From assembly GCA_013349585.1 (NCBI GenBank), contig DUZG01000001.1, forward strand, positions 67,499-106,654: a DNA stretch of 39,156 nt, written 5' to 3'. Positions 8,768 to 16,784 of this stretch are shown here, piece by piece (positions within the stretch are counted from its first letter, which is position 1; each line of letters starts with the position of its first letter). The notes under the pieces are model-generated. The model saw only the letters and a program-made list of their open reading frames with translations. It searched no databases and was not told where the DNA came from. The translations under genes and the position numbers were made by a program. This DNA is from Nitrospinota bacterium (GTDB lineage: Bacteria > Nitrospinota > Nitrospinia > Nitrospinales > VA-1).

Positions 8768-9883
8768 TTAATCGGTGACATCGCGCAAGGATTCCAGTCC
8801 CGCAGAATCTTCTCTCATATCGCCACCAGCCGCTAACTTACTGGTCTGGGAAACGCCACCAGGAATATTAGATGGATTGTCGCCGCCAGCTGCTTGTGCT
8901 AATTCGGAATCACTCATAAGAGCATCATATTTGTTATAGGCCTTTTGCGACTCTTCCATCAGCCCGACTTCTTTATAGCAGCTATACAGGTTCAGCCATG
9001 CTCCCGCATCTTGTGTATTGAGGCTCACCGATACCTTAAACTCTTTAATGGCGGTTTCAATGCGCCCCATATTGGCATAAAGAGTTCCCAGGTTGGTGTG
9101 CGGAAGAGAGTAGTCCGGAGCCAACTCGCTGGCTTTATTAAATGTTTTAATGGCCTCGTCTATCATGTTTTGAGCGGCATAGCAGCTACCCAGGTTGCAA
9201 TAGGCTTGTGTGTCTTTTTCATCTATTTCAACGACACAAAGTGCAGCATCAATCGCTTCTTCAAAACGATCAGAGTTAAAATAGGCATTCGATAAAGCAG
9301 CCCTGAGTTCTTTGTTTTCTGGTTCGAACATCAATACCTTTTTCAGGGCACTGATTTCCTTGTCGTAAATTTTGAGCATACCATAAGCCGCTGCAAGATT
9401 GGCGTAGCTGGTGGTATCGGTCGGGTCAATTTTTATGGCTTTTTCAAAAGCATCGGCCGCACTATCGTACATGTCTTTAAGAAGGTAAACTCCGCCCAAA
9501 TTAAACAGAGTTTCCGGGTCATTGCGGTCTAGTTCGTGGGCGCGATTGAGCTCCAGCAATGCTTCTTCGTCATGGTTGAAAAGAACGTAAGCGGTACCCA
9601 GCAATTTATAGACTCGAGGGTTTTTCGGATCTTTATTGCGGACGAGCATGAGTTGTTTGAGGGCTTCTTCGTAATTACAGCCATCTATGAAAAGGGTAGC
9701 GAGCTCTAATTGTAATTCCAAATTATCAGGGTCGGTTTTCAGCTCTTTCCGAACTTGACGGGTTTTTTTAGTGATCGCCATATCCCGTTTGGTTTCTTCC
9801 GGGTCACGAACACCCAATTCATCAAAAATTTCAGGATCAATTTTCATTGTGATCCAGTCTGTTGGTTTACCGGCTTGGCCCAT
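8768..9883 (-). CDS. TPR-repeat protein
   Basis: This 371-residue soluble protein is built of about seven tetratricopeptide repeats (about residues 50-310), with typical spacing in segments such as YKLLGTAYVLFNHDEEALLE, TLFNLGGVYLLKDMYDSAAD and AYCNLGSCYAAQNMIDEAIK. TPR arrays bind partner proteins. The N-terminus (MKIDPEIFDELGVRDPEETKRD) and the Gly/Ala-rich tail are outside the repeats. No signal peptide or membrane segment is present. GGAG lies ten bases before the ATG. The downstream methyltransferase gene follows after 22 bases in the same direction, so the two are likely co-transcribed. The repeat class is certain; the role is not visible. Confidence 0.88.
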   Translation of the reverse strand: MGQAGKPTDWITMKIDPEIFDELGVRDPEETKRDMAITKKTRQVRKELKTDPDNLELQLELATLFIDGCNYEEALKQLMLVRNKDPKNPRVYKLLGTAYVLFNHDEEALLELNRAHELDRNDPETLFNLGGVYLLKDMYDSAADAFEKAIKIDPTDTTSYANLAAAYGMLKIYDKEISALKKVLMFEPENKELRAALSNAYFNSDRFEEAIDAALCVVEIDEKDTQAYCNLGSCYAAQNMIDEAIKTFNKASELAPDYSLPHTNLGTLYANMGRIETAIKEFKVSVSLNTQDAGAWLNLYSCYKEVGLMEESQKAYNKYDALMSDSELAQAAGGDNPSNIPGGVSQTSKLAAGGDMREDSAGLESLRDVTD

Positions 9884-9955
9884 AAAACACGTGCTCCAAA
9901 TCTATGTGATTCAAATTTATAAAGAAGAACTCAATTTTAGGCGATCCCCTCCCCT

Positions 9956-9973
9956 CTGTCAACTGCTAGGCGC
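9956..9973 (+). repeat. Left copy of an 18-bp direct repeat around the radical SAM gene
   Basis: CTGTCAACTGCTAGGCGC here recurs exactly at 11968-11985, 2,012 bases away. The two copies lie just outside the two ends of the radical SAM gene. The surrounding gap 9884-10053 holds no gene. The sequence GGGGTGCTTTTTTTGCCCC near 10033-10051 can only make a 5-bp stem. Confidence 0.9.
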
Positions 9974-10053
9974 AGGGCCGATAGGTCTATTCTTTTATCG
10001 GCGACACAAATACCTTCAAGCTTCTAGATTTAGGGGTGCTTTTTTTGCCCCGC

Positions 10054-11850
10054 CTAAGGAGCCACGCCAGTGGAGGCCATGTTTAATATCTCTTCTTTGC
10101 CGTAATGATCGAGGTAGAGCAGGAAATGTTCGCGCGACAGGTAGTTCCAGATTTGGCGAGACGGGAAATGTTTTTCAATTACGGAGTTGAAATTTTCATA
10201 GACGTCCATAACTTCCTCCCGTGGCATCCCGGTATTGATTTCGTAGTCGAATACGATGGCCATGTCGCGTTCCGGGTCTTGAATGATCCGATCAATTTTA
10301 AACTTCGCTGGGTTGTGGTAGATCGCCGAATCTTTTTCCAATGCAAATATGGATTGGCCTACGGAATGGATGATGCCGCTTTCGACCTCTGAATTTTCGA
10401 TAGTAAATTGTATGGTGTCTTCCGCTTCGGACCTCTCTTCTGTGGGGAAACCGAAAAACAGGTAGAGATGGTTCCATATGCCTGCTTCTGAACTGTGTCG
10501 CAATACGGCTCTTTCTGTCTCCTGGTCGCAGCCCTTGTCTATAATGGACAGGATGCGGTCGTTGGCACTTTCTAATCCGAAAAACAGCATGAGGAATCCT
10601 GCGCGATAGATATCGTCAAACAATTCTGGCGATTCTTTTTCGCTCGATTCGAATTTGAGCATTCCCAGCGCACGCATATCTACACCACGTTTGAGAATCT
10701 CTGCCGACATGCGATTGAATGCATTGGGAGAAATGGCTTCATCTGAAAAAGTGAAATATTTGGTTTTATACTTTTTCGAAAGGTGGTCCAGCTCTTCCGC
10801 CACCCGCGCCTCATTTTCTTTTCTGTAATGCGAATCATAAATAAAACTGTGTGTGCAAAAGGTGCACTTGCCCCAATAGCATCCACGGCTCGACATATAG
10901 GGCAACACAGGATAAGGCATTAAATATTTTTCCAACGGCAACTGGTCAAAAGTCGGGCAGACCAGTTGATCATAAGGCAGTGCCTCGGATTTTGGATTGC
11001 GAATCACCTGATCTCCTTCAAGATAAATCAGGTTGGGCACAGTTTTGAGTGGCTTATTTTCTTTTAGATGGCAGAGCAGCTGATCCAACGGTTGCTCGCC
11101 TTCGGATACGATAAGACTGTGAAAGAATTGTTTAAATAATTCCTGCTTATCATCGAGCAAGTCGGCATGACGGTTGAAGACACTGCCACCAATAACGATA
11201 TGTAGATGCGGATAACGTTGCCGCAACTGCCGCACAAGAGTGAGGCCGGGTATGACCTGCCCGATATGAATGATAGAAACTCCAACAACCCCATAATCGT
11301 CCCACGGTATTTTTGGGGTCAGGTATTCGTCAAACATAAGTAGGAACGGATTCCGTATTTTATCTTCTGTTGCGCTCAAAATTCCTGACAGATTTTCTTC
11401 CGGATTGCCCTGCATGAAAAAGGAGTCGAGGTCCACGCGGCTAGGATGGTGCGCGTAGGAAATCAGTTGCATAGCAATTTTCAGGTTGGTGTATGCCTTG
11501 CTATAGATGTCGAATTGGAAAAAGCGGTTCTCGTCTCGAAGTACATTTTTTGCATCTTCAACTTCATTGAGAACGGACTCTAGAAACGCCGAGTCAGAGA
11601 GGATATCATTATATATGGATCTAACTTCTTGATCTTCTATGGAGCGCGAAGGGTCGGCATGCCGCCGCCTGATAATTTCGACACAGCGTTCGAGATATTC
11701 TCGGGATAAAAAGATATCGTAACATTCGATATTCAGGTCAAACTGATCCACTTCATGGCCTCGCGACTCTAAATGAGCCTTTAGTGTAGGCAAAGCCAGA
11801 TAAGGTTGGCTGGGATACCATTGTGGGGGAAACAGGAGAGCAGTTTTCAT
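10054..11850 (-). CDS. B12-binding-type radical SAM protein
   Basis: This 598-residue protein has the layout of cobalamin-binding-type radical SAM enzymes. The N-terminal start ALLFPPQWYPSQPYLALP and the region to about residue 255 (VGVSIIHIGQ, IVIGGSVFNR, SEGEQPLDQLL) form the Rossmann B12-type domain. The radical SAM barrel follows. The Fe-S cluster motif RGCYWGKCTFC has cysteines at 324, 329 and 332, spaced CX4CX2C rather than the usual CX3CX2C. FFGLESANDRILSIIDKG (about 440) and the LYLFFGFPTE segment are typical later barrel strands. No DXHXXG cobalamin motif is evident, so B12 may not be bound base-off. The AAAGGGAGA site lies close before the ATG. The gene stands alone between 18-bp direct repeats, which could mean it was acquired as a unit. 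The substrate is unknown. Confidence 0.86.
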   Translation of the reverse strand: MKTALLFPPQWYPSQPYLALPTLKAHLESRGHEVDQFDLNIECYDIFLSREYLERCVEIIRRRHADPSRSIEDQEVRSIYNDILSDSAFLESVLNEVEDAKNVLRDENRFFQFDIYSKAYTNLKIAMQLISYAHHPSRVDLDSFFMQGNPEENLSGILSATEDKIRNPFLLMFDEYLTPKIPWDDYGVVGVSIIHIGQVIPGLTLVRQLRQRYPHLHIVIGGSVFNRHADLLDDKQELFKQFFHSLIVSEGEQPLDQLLCHLKENKPLKTVPNLIYLEGDQVIRNPKSEALPYDQLVCPTFDQLPLEKYLMPYPVLPYMSSRGCYWGKCTFCTHSFIYDSHYRKENEARVAEELDHLSKKYKTKYFTFSDEAISPNAFNRMSAEILKRGVDMRALGMLKFESSEKESPELFDDIYRAGFLMLFFGLESANDRILSIIDKGCDQETERAVLRHSSEAGIWNHLYLFFGFPTEERSEAEDTIQFTIENSEVESGIIHSVGQSIFALEKDSAIYHNPAKFKIDRIIQDPERDMAIVFDYEINTGMPREEVMDVYENFNSVIEKHFPSRQIWNYLSREHFLLYLDHYGKEEILNMASTGVAP

Positions 11851-11967
11851 AGTCTCCCTTTATATAATGAATCAGTTGTTTTTTGTGAACGGACAAACAT
11901 CACATGCGTCAACCTAAAGAATTATTGGAGTTTATTATCTAATAAGCATATATCCAATGGGAAACCC

Positions 11968-11985
11968 CTGTCAACTGCTAGGCGC
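11968..11985 (+). repeat. Right copy of the 18-bp direct repeat
   Basis: This is identical to 9956-9973 and in the same orientation. It lies in the 347-base divergent spacer (11851-12197) upstream of the radical SAM gene. The spacer otherwise holds the promoter for the plus-strand cluster and no gene. Confidence 0.9.
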
Positions 11986-12099
11986 TAACATGATGCTAGA
12001 CTCAAAAAGAGCCATGTCCATCAAAGCAAATAATTCTAAAAGCCGAAATAATAGATATTTTCCTGTAGATTCGTATAATCAGGACCAGTGTCACGTTGG

Positions 12100-12129
12100 T
12101 TGACAGGGTTTGCGGAAAAGGATTATACT
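12100..12129 (+). promoter_or_regulatory. Promoter of the acidic/NHL/DUF1566 gene cluster
   Basis: TTGACA at 12100-12105 and TATACT at 12124-12129 are spaced by 18 bases. Transcription would start near 12136 and give a leader of about 60 bases to the TTG start at 12198. It is the only good promoter seen before the 12-16 kb genes, which all run the same way. Confidence 0.65.
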
Positions 12130-12197
12130 TACGAAGTTCCCAAAGCTTTTAAAAATATTGGTTTATTGTTCTACCCTTGTAAGGAAGGAGATTTGCG

Positions 12198-12794
12198 TTG
12201 AGCGACCAAGATACAGAAACTAAAGAAGCATCGGGCGAGGCCCCTGAAGAAAAAGAGATAGACCATCTTTCAGATCTAAGCGAGCTAGAGAAGATTAAGG
12301 CTGAACTCCAGAAAGAAAAGGAGAAGGCAGCTCAGGAACTCGCAGAGGGTGAAGATGAAGAAGAAGATTTACGGGAGGTAGATTACCTTCAAAAGTTGAT
12401 CACCCTTGCCGTTAAATTTGATCACCATATTGGTATGTTTTTGATGCCCGCATACATTGATTGCGGATTGAAATATGACCATCGTTTATCTGAAAGTTAT
12501 ACCGTGCAGTTGACCACCATCCAGTCGTTTTTGCGTCTGCTTGAAAAAGTCGATGGCGTGACCCGCGAAGAGGTGACCAAACAATGTGTCTTGAATTTGA
12601 GAAACATTCTGCAACTTGTTCATAAGAATATGATCAAACCGCTTTATCGTGAAGTGGATTTGATGAAAAAGAAACCAAAATCTGAAAGCCTCGACAACTT
12701 CAAAAAGAACTGGAACGAGCGATTGGATGAAATGCAGAAAACTTGTGATTTTGAATATCAGATTCTCGATGTAAAAGGATTCTTGGTTAAGTAA
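12198..12794 (+). CDS. Acidic coiled-coil protein of unknown function, TTG start
   Basis: I do not recognise this 198-residue protein. Residues 1-60 are highly charged (EKEKAAQELAEGEDEEEDL) and predicted helical or coiled coil. Residues 62-198 form a compact helical domain with FDHHIGMFLMPAYIDCGLKYDH and LLEKVDGVTREEVTKQCVLN. No signal peptide or membrane helix is seen. The start is a TTG seven bases after a perfect AAGGAAGGAG, so initiation there is well supported and no ATG competes. It is the first gene of the plus-strand cluster and shares its Glu-rich leader style with proteins at 14572 and 18065. A scaffold or regulatory role in the cluster is only inference. Confidence 0.8.
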   Translation: MSDQDTETKEASGEAPEEKEIDHLSDLSELEKIKAELQKEKEKAAQELAEGEDEEEDLREVDYLQKLITLAVKFDHHIGMFLMPAYIDCGLKYDHRLSESYTVQLTTIQSFLRLLEKVDGVTREEVTKQCVLNLRNILQLVHKNMIKPLYREVDLMKKKPKSESLDNFKKNWNERLDEMQKTCDFEYQILDVKGFLVK

Positions 12795-12885
12795 AAAAAC
12801 AGAGAGGTTGGGCGCGATATTTCGCCCCTTCTTCTGTGGAAAATTGTGTTTTATATTTAGCGACCGATTGCTGACGTATGGCTTC

Positions 12886-12908
12886 AAGAGCCCCTTTCGG
12901 GGCTCTTT
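12886..12908 (+). terminator. Hairpin terminator between the acidic gene and the NHL gene
   Basis: AAGAGCCCC and GGGGCTCTT form a perfect 9-bp stem with a TTTC loop. Only three Ts follow, so termination may be partial and some transcripts may continue into the NHL gene. Confidence 0.6.
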
Positions 12909-12933
12909 CCTATTGGAGTTCTATTGATGTTGC

Positions 12934-13944
12934 ATGATAAAAGAAAGGGCTCAAAAATTGGCTGACGAAAATACCGATGAGTTAGAGAACTCTCTCGAAG
13001 TTGTAACGACTGAAGAGACTCTACTTGAAGAGCGACCAGAGGTCGATCACAGCAAACTTTATGTCTGGGTAGCGGATGCGGGCAATGACCGGATTCAAAA
13101 ATTTGATGGCAATGGTAAGCTGCTTAAATATTTTGGCAGTTCTGGAGGCTCGCGCCCACCTTATATGCCCGGAGAATTTAAAACTCCCAGCGGGGTAGCT
13201 GTCGATTTGGAAGGCTATACTTGGGTGGTTGACACGGGGTGTCATCGTATCCAGAAGTTTGACCCTGACGGAGAATTTTTTTTAGAAGTGGGTACAGAGG
13301 GCTGGGGCCAGGAAAAGTTTTACATGCCAGAAGAAATTGTGGCTGAGCCTACGGGAACCATTCTCGTGGCAGATACTTCCAACCACTGTGTCAAGCGGTA
13401 CGATGATGATGGCGAGTTCATCTTAAGTTTCGGTTATGCCGGAGACTTTGATGGCTTTATGAAATTTCCTGTTGGTCTGGCTTTGGACCGAGAAGGGAAT
13501 ATTTATGTTGCCGACCGTGATAACCAGCGTATTCAAATTTTCAATGAAGATGGCCAGTTCTTGTCAAAATTTGGTGAATATGGGTTTGAGTCAGGAAAGT
13601 TGAATTTCCCTGCGGGCATTGCAGTTCGCCGGGATGGAACTATCATCGTTGCAGAAAAGAGTCAAAACCGCCTCCAACTTTTTGATCGTGAGGGACATTC
13701 CCTGGGGATAATTGGTGAGGGGGGTAAGCGCGACGGTCAGTTCAATTGTCCGTGTTCTGTTGTGGAGGATCCTTATGGATATGTATTCGTCGTTGATACC
13801 ATCAATCAGAGAATTCAGAAGTTTGACCCTGACCTGAATTTTATTGCTAAATGGGGAATTGTTGGAAAAGACCCTGGACAATTTTATAACCCTGCCGGCA
13901 TTTGTCTATCCTGGGAGCCTGACTGGGCACCCCAGGAAGAGTGA
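12934..13944 (+). CDS. Six-bladed NHL-repeat propeller protein
   Basis: This 336-residue protein forms a complete six-bladed NHL propeller after an acidic leader of about 35 residues. The blade cores are VWVADAGNDRIQKFD, TWVVDTGCHRIQKFD, ILVADTSNHCVKRYD, IYVADRDNQRIQIFN, IIVAEKSQNRLQLFD and VFVVDTINQRIQKFD, each followed by a G-x-F-x-x-x-x-G turn. Such propellers bind proteins or other ligands; the partner is unknown. No export signal is seen, so it should be cytoplasmic. The start is unclear. TTGGAG at 12913 is well placed for an ATG at 12926, but that frame stops after 12 codons. The ATG at 12934 opens the NHL frame 16 bases after the site. The first DUF1566 gene starts three bases after its stop. 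Confidence 0.88.
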   Translation: MIKERAQKLADENTDELENSLEVVTTEETLLEERPEVDHSKLYVWVADAGNDRIQKFDGNGKLLKYFGSSGGSRPPYMPGEFKTPSGVAVDLEGYTWVVDTGCHRIQKFDPDGEFFLEVGTEGWGQEKFYMPEEIVAEPTGTILVADTSNHCVKRYDDDGEFILSFGYAGDFDGFMKFPVGLALDREGNIYVADRDNQRIQIFNEDGQFLSKFGEYGFESGKLNFPAGIAVRRDGTIIVAEKSQNRLQLFDREGHSLGIIGEGGKRDGQFNCPCSVVEDPYGYVFVVDTINQRIQKFDPDLNFIAKWGIVGKDPGQFYNPAGICLSWEPDWAPQEE

Positions 13945-13946
13945 CC

Positions 13947-14558
13947 GTGAAAAATAGACTCATGACACGCAATATTTTGCAGCCCCCGAGCGGTTTGATA
14001 TTTTTCTCCCTGATAATATTTTTTGCAGGCCTTGGAAATGTGCAGGCCGAAGATGTCAAAGATGAGATTTTTGGCGGCCAAATATTATCCCTCACCGCAG
14101 AGAAGCCCGAACTAGAACCTTCCAATGACCCAAGGTTTGAGGGAAATAATGATGGGACAGTGACGGATATTCAGGAAGGACTGATGTGGAAGAAAATTGA
14201 TATCTACCAAGAGAAAAAAATCTGGATCAATTGGGAGGCCTCGCAGACGTTCCTCGTAAAGTTCAATAAAGAAGCTTTTGCCGGTTATTCGGATTGGCGG
14301 TTACCGACCCGCAAGGAATTGGAGTCTCTTTACGAAGAAGATAAAGATATTCCATGGAAGTATTATTGGACGGAAAATATCATCCATATCGATCCCATTT
14401 TTGGATACTCCAGTTGTTGTTTCTGGTCCAGCGAGCTCTATAAAGATAAATATGCATGGGGATTTAATTATATCCGCGGTAAGGATTACCCCAGCGTGAA
14501 GGGCGGAACAAGTTTGTCCTTGTCGACGATTCGACCAGTACGCACCCTGAAAAATTAG
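13947..14558 (+). CDS. Secreted DUF1566 (Lcl C-terminal-like) protein, first of the array
   Basis: This protein of about 203 residues has one DUF1566 domain (PF07603 type). The export signal is LIFFSLIIFFAGLGNVQA with cleavage before EDV. The domain runs from DPRFEGNNDGTVTD through GLMWKK, a KIWINWEAS motif, GYSDWRLPTRKELESLY, a HIDPIF strand and CFWSSE, to the closing STIRPVRTL. The family includes the C-terminal domain of the Legionella collagen-like adhesin Lcl and is often linked to surface binding; a ligand cannot be read here. GTG 13947 is chosen because AGGAAGAG sits at a good distance before it; GTG 13941 and ATG 13962 are alternatives. It is the only DUF1566 protein of the array with a clear signal peptide. 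Confidence 0.88.
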   Translation: MKNRLMTRNILQPPSGLIFFSLIIFFAGLGNVQAEDVKDEIFGGQILSLTAEKPELEPSNDPRFEGNNDGTVTDIQEGLMWKKIDIYQEKKIWINWEASQTFLVKFNKEAFAGYSDWRLPTRKELESLYEEDKDIPWKYYWTENIIHIDPIFGYSSCCFWSSELYKDKYAWGFNYIRGKDYPSVKGGTSLSLSTIRPVRTLKN

Positions 14559-14571
14559 TTAAAGAGGGGAT

Positions 14572-15408
14572 ATGAGCGAAGAAGAAAAAGAAGCAAAGGA
14601 GGAAGAGTCAGCCTCTATTGAGGAAGCCTCTGAAGATTCGGGAGATTTGGCGCCACCGGAAGAGTCAGAAGAAGGTGCATTAGCCGAGTCAGATGAGGAT
14701 GAGTCTGAGGAAGAGGAGTTCGACGAAGACGAGGAAGAGGTTGAGTTCGACTTAGAAGCTCAGGTTGAGGAGTTCCGTCGGCAAATTGAAGAAGACCCGG
14801 ATAACTGCGTCAACTTTTACAATCTAGGTGAAGCACTCGCAGAGCTTGGTCAGACCGATGAGGCGAAGGAGTCTTTTGGACAGGCCCTGATATTGGATGA
14901 AAATCAGGAATTTAGTTCTATTATTCATCTAGGAATAGGTAACCTCTATTATCACCAATTGATGTCAGGTATTCAGTCAACGGTGGTTAAGAGCTCTGTC
15001 GGGTTGCATTCCGCCCATAAACAACAGAATACAATTTCTTCCGTCAGTGGTAATGACTATTCGGTCCCCATTGATGAATTTGAGAAGGCCATTCAACATC
15101 TGCCAACGCTCAAGGCGGATGAAGAGATCGTTGATTACGTCAGCATGAATGCGCCGAAGCAAATTGCGACTATTTATTACAAATGGGCCTCAGACTTGTT
15201 CGATAAGGCGCGGCAGTTAGACAGCTACGGTGAAGAAGTTAAGGATATCAAACAGGGCCTGAAATTTTTGAAGAAGACGGTAGAGATCGACCCTAGTCAC
15301 GCGCAGGCCAACTTGATGGTCAAGTATGGGAAAAAAATGCTGCTGGAAGGTTTCAGTATTTATGATGAGTATGGGTTTGAAGCAAAAGTAATCCAGGGAT
15401 CTGGATAA
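14572..15408 (+). CDS. Acidic-leader TPR protein
   Basis: This 278-residue protein starts with about 60 residues that are mostly Glu, Asp and Ser (for example ESEEEEFDEDEEEVEFDLEA). TPR-like helices follow: FYNLGEALAELGQTDEAKES near 82-101 and FLKKTVEIDPSHAQANLMVK near 236-255. Between them is a segment of about 80 residues without clear repeats, with many Ser and Gln (SAHKQQNTISSVSGND). There is no export signal. It begins 13 bases after the secreted DUF1566 gene with AGAGGGG before the ATG, so it is co-transcribed. TPR proteins bring partners together, so it may hold the cluster's proteins in a complex. That role is inferred from context only. Confidence 0.83.
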   Translation: MSEEEKEAKEEESASIEEASEDSGDLAPPEESEEGALAESDEDESEEEEFDEDEEEVEFDLEAQVEEFRRQIEEDPDNCVNFYNLGEALAELGQTDEAKESFGQALILDENQEFSSIIHLGIGNLYYHQLMSGIQSTVVKSSVGLHSAHKQQNTISSVSGNDYSVPIDEFEKAIQHLPTLKADEEIVDYVSMNAPKQIATIYYKWASDLFDKARQLDSYGEEVKDIKQGLKFLKKTVEIDPSHAQANLMVKYGKKMLLEGFSIYDEYGFEAKVIQGSG

Positions 15409-15427
15409 TGTTCTTCCACCGGAGTGA

Positions 15428-15826
15428 ATGATGCCGAATTTAGATGATTTAATACGCGATCACTTGAGCAAAGACGGGCAAGTGCTGAACCTGAAGGCTA
15501 AATTTTTAAGAGAGGTGGGGGCTAGAGAGCTAGCTAAAAGGGAAGATTTAAGAGAAGTAAGAGCAATGGACCTTTCGCAGAATGGCATCGGTGATGAAGG
15601 CGTGAAGGCGATAGCCGAGTCTGATGTGTTTGTCCATTTGCGAAACCTGAATCTAGCATCAAACCTGATTACCGATGTGGGAGCTAAGCGTTTAGCTAAT
15701 TCCACAAAATTAGATAAACTGAGAAGCTTGCAGCTTGTGGTTAACGATATTTCTGAAGAGGGTGAGAAGCTACTGAGAAATTCCACCGCATTGGTCAGTT
15801 TGACTTCATTAAAGTTTCGTGTTTAA
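15428..15826 (+). CDS. Leucine-rich-repeat (RNase-inhibitor-like) protein
   Basis: This 132-residue protein holds about three LRR units of the ribonuclease-inhibitor type, with the repeating pattern LxxxxLxLxxNxIxDxGxxxLA. The units are VRAMDLSQNGIGDEGVKAIA, LRNLNLASNLITDVGAKRLA and LRSLQLVVNDISEEGEKLL. The N-terminal 40 residues are basic-acidic helix. LRR proteins of this kind bind other proteins. The start may be ATG 15428 or 15431, with GGAG just before. It follows the TPR gene by 19 bases and is the last gene before a 337-base gap, so it probably closes the first transcription unit. The protein is short compared with typical LRR domains, so it may need a partner to be stable. Confidence 0.82.
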   Translation: MMPNLDDLIRDHLSKDGQVLNLKAKFLREVGARELAKREDLREVRAMDLSQNGIGDEGVKAIAESDVFVHLRNLNLASNLITDVGAKRLANSTKLDKLRSLQLVVNDISEEGEKLLRNSTALVSLTSLKFRV

Positions 15827-15958
15827 AAGCATTTGTGGGGTTCTCCGAATAGGTTGAATCTGATAAATGGGACAGGGCGAGGGGGCTTTTTTTTATAGCC
15901 TGAAAACCATTGAAAAAAAAGGAGTTTTTGGGGTGAAAATAAAGGTGCCATTAAAGAC

Positions 15959-15987
15959 TTGACTTCGCCTGAGGGTTTTGTTATTTT
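15959..15987 (+). promoter_or_regulatory. Candidate promoter for the secreted protein at 16164
   Basis: TTGACT (15959-15964) and TATTTT (15982-15987) are 17 bases apart. The surrounding gap 15827-16163 holds no gene. Its AT-rich end, and the long leader of about 170 bases, fit a separately expressed gene. Confidence 0.45.
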
Positions 15988-16163
15988 CGATCCACTCAAG
16001 TCAGACAAGTAGGTTTGCTGGGTAGGTTCTGTTGTTTTCAAGAGATTTTAGTGAAACTGCATAATGGTTTGAATATAAATCACCGTTTAGGTTGATTGAT
16101 AGATAGAGTTTTTTGGGTTGTTTCAGGTTTACCTTAAATTAAGATTCAAAAGGGGGAGCACAC

Positions 16164-16667
16164 ATGAGAAAGACCGTTTTAACTTTATTGGCTGTATTTT
16201 TTGTTTTTTCTGTATCAGTAGCAAGTGCTAATGTTTCTACTCTAAAAGCAGGTAGTTCGGCAGACTGTGTCAGGGCTAGCTGGAATATCGAGAATTTGAG
16301 CGAAACAAAATCTACTAAAGTACATATTAACATCGGTATCTTGGCGTATTCTTGGACCAAGAATTTTGATCGGAATCTGGAGCCTGGTGGTTTCTTATCA
16401 AATGCTTTGGAATTGAAAACTACTTTCACCAATAAAGGCCCAGGTGATATTTCGTTGAATTGTCAACGATCTCGTGTTGAAAATGCTAATCGGCATGAGT
16501 GGAAAAAGGATGCTGGGTCTCAAAAGACCTATCAATCTAATTACCACTTGGACCATGTTCAACCTGGAACGTATGTTGAGCCAGGTATGGGACAGCCAGC
16601 AGGAACAGAACGTGGGCTTTTTAGTCAAAACGGTGGTTCTGCGGGAGCTAGTGAAGCATTGCGTTAA
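16164..16667 (+). CDS. Secreted protein of unknown function inside the DUF1566 array
   Basis: I do not recognise this 167-residue protein. Residues 1-22 are a textbook signal peptide (MRKTVLTLLAVFFVFSVSV, cleavage after ASA). The mature part begins with a segment suggesting a beta-sandwich (DCVRASWNIENLSET, VHINIGILAYSWTKNF, GDISLNCQRSRVEN), with two cysteines (35 and 100) that could form a disulfide. The tail is rich in Gly, Gln and Ser. The ribosome site AAGGGGGAG is excellent. It has its own upstream gap with a candidate promoter and a strong terminator behind it, so it is a single-gene unit. It may be an exported partner of the first DUF1566 protein, but only its position suggests this. 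Confidence 0.83.
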   Translation: MRKTVLTLLAVFFVFSVSVASANVSTLKAGSSADCVRASWNIENLSETKSTKVHINIGILAYSWTKNFDRNLEPGGFLSNALELKTTFTNKGPGDISLNCQRSRVENANRHEWKKDAGSQKTYQSNYHLDHVQPGTYVEPGMGQPAGTERGLFSQNGGSAGASEALR

Positions 16668-16688
16668 AATTTGATTTAAGTTTTTATT

Positions 16689-16723
16689 GCCGGGGGGCTT
16701 TTGGGCCCCCCGGCTTTTTTTTT
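16689..16723 (+). terminator. Strong rho-independent terminator dividing the DUF1566 array
   Basis: GCCGGGGGGC pairs perfectly with GCCCCCCGGC across a 6-base loop and is followed by nine Ts. It separates the first half of the cluster from the run of unsignalled DUF1566 genes. Confidence 0.95.
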
Positions 16724-16784
16724 GGAGTTTATTGGGTTTGGGTTGTAAGATAGAAGAGCTAATCCAAAAAACATAGAGGTGAAA

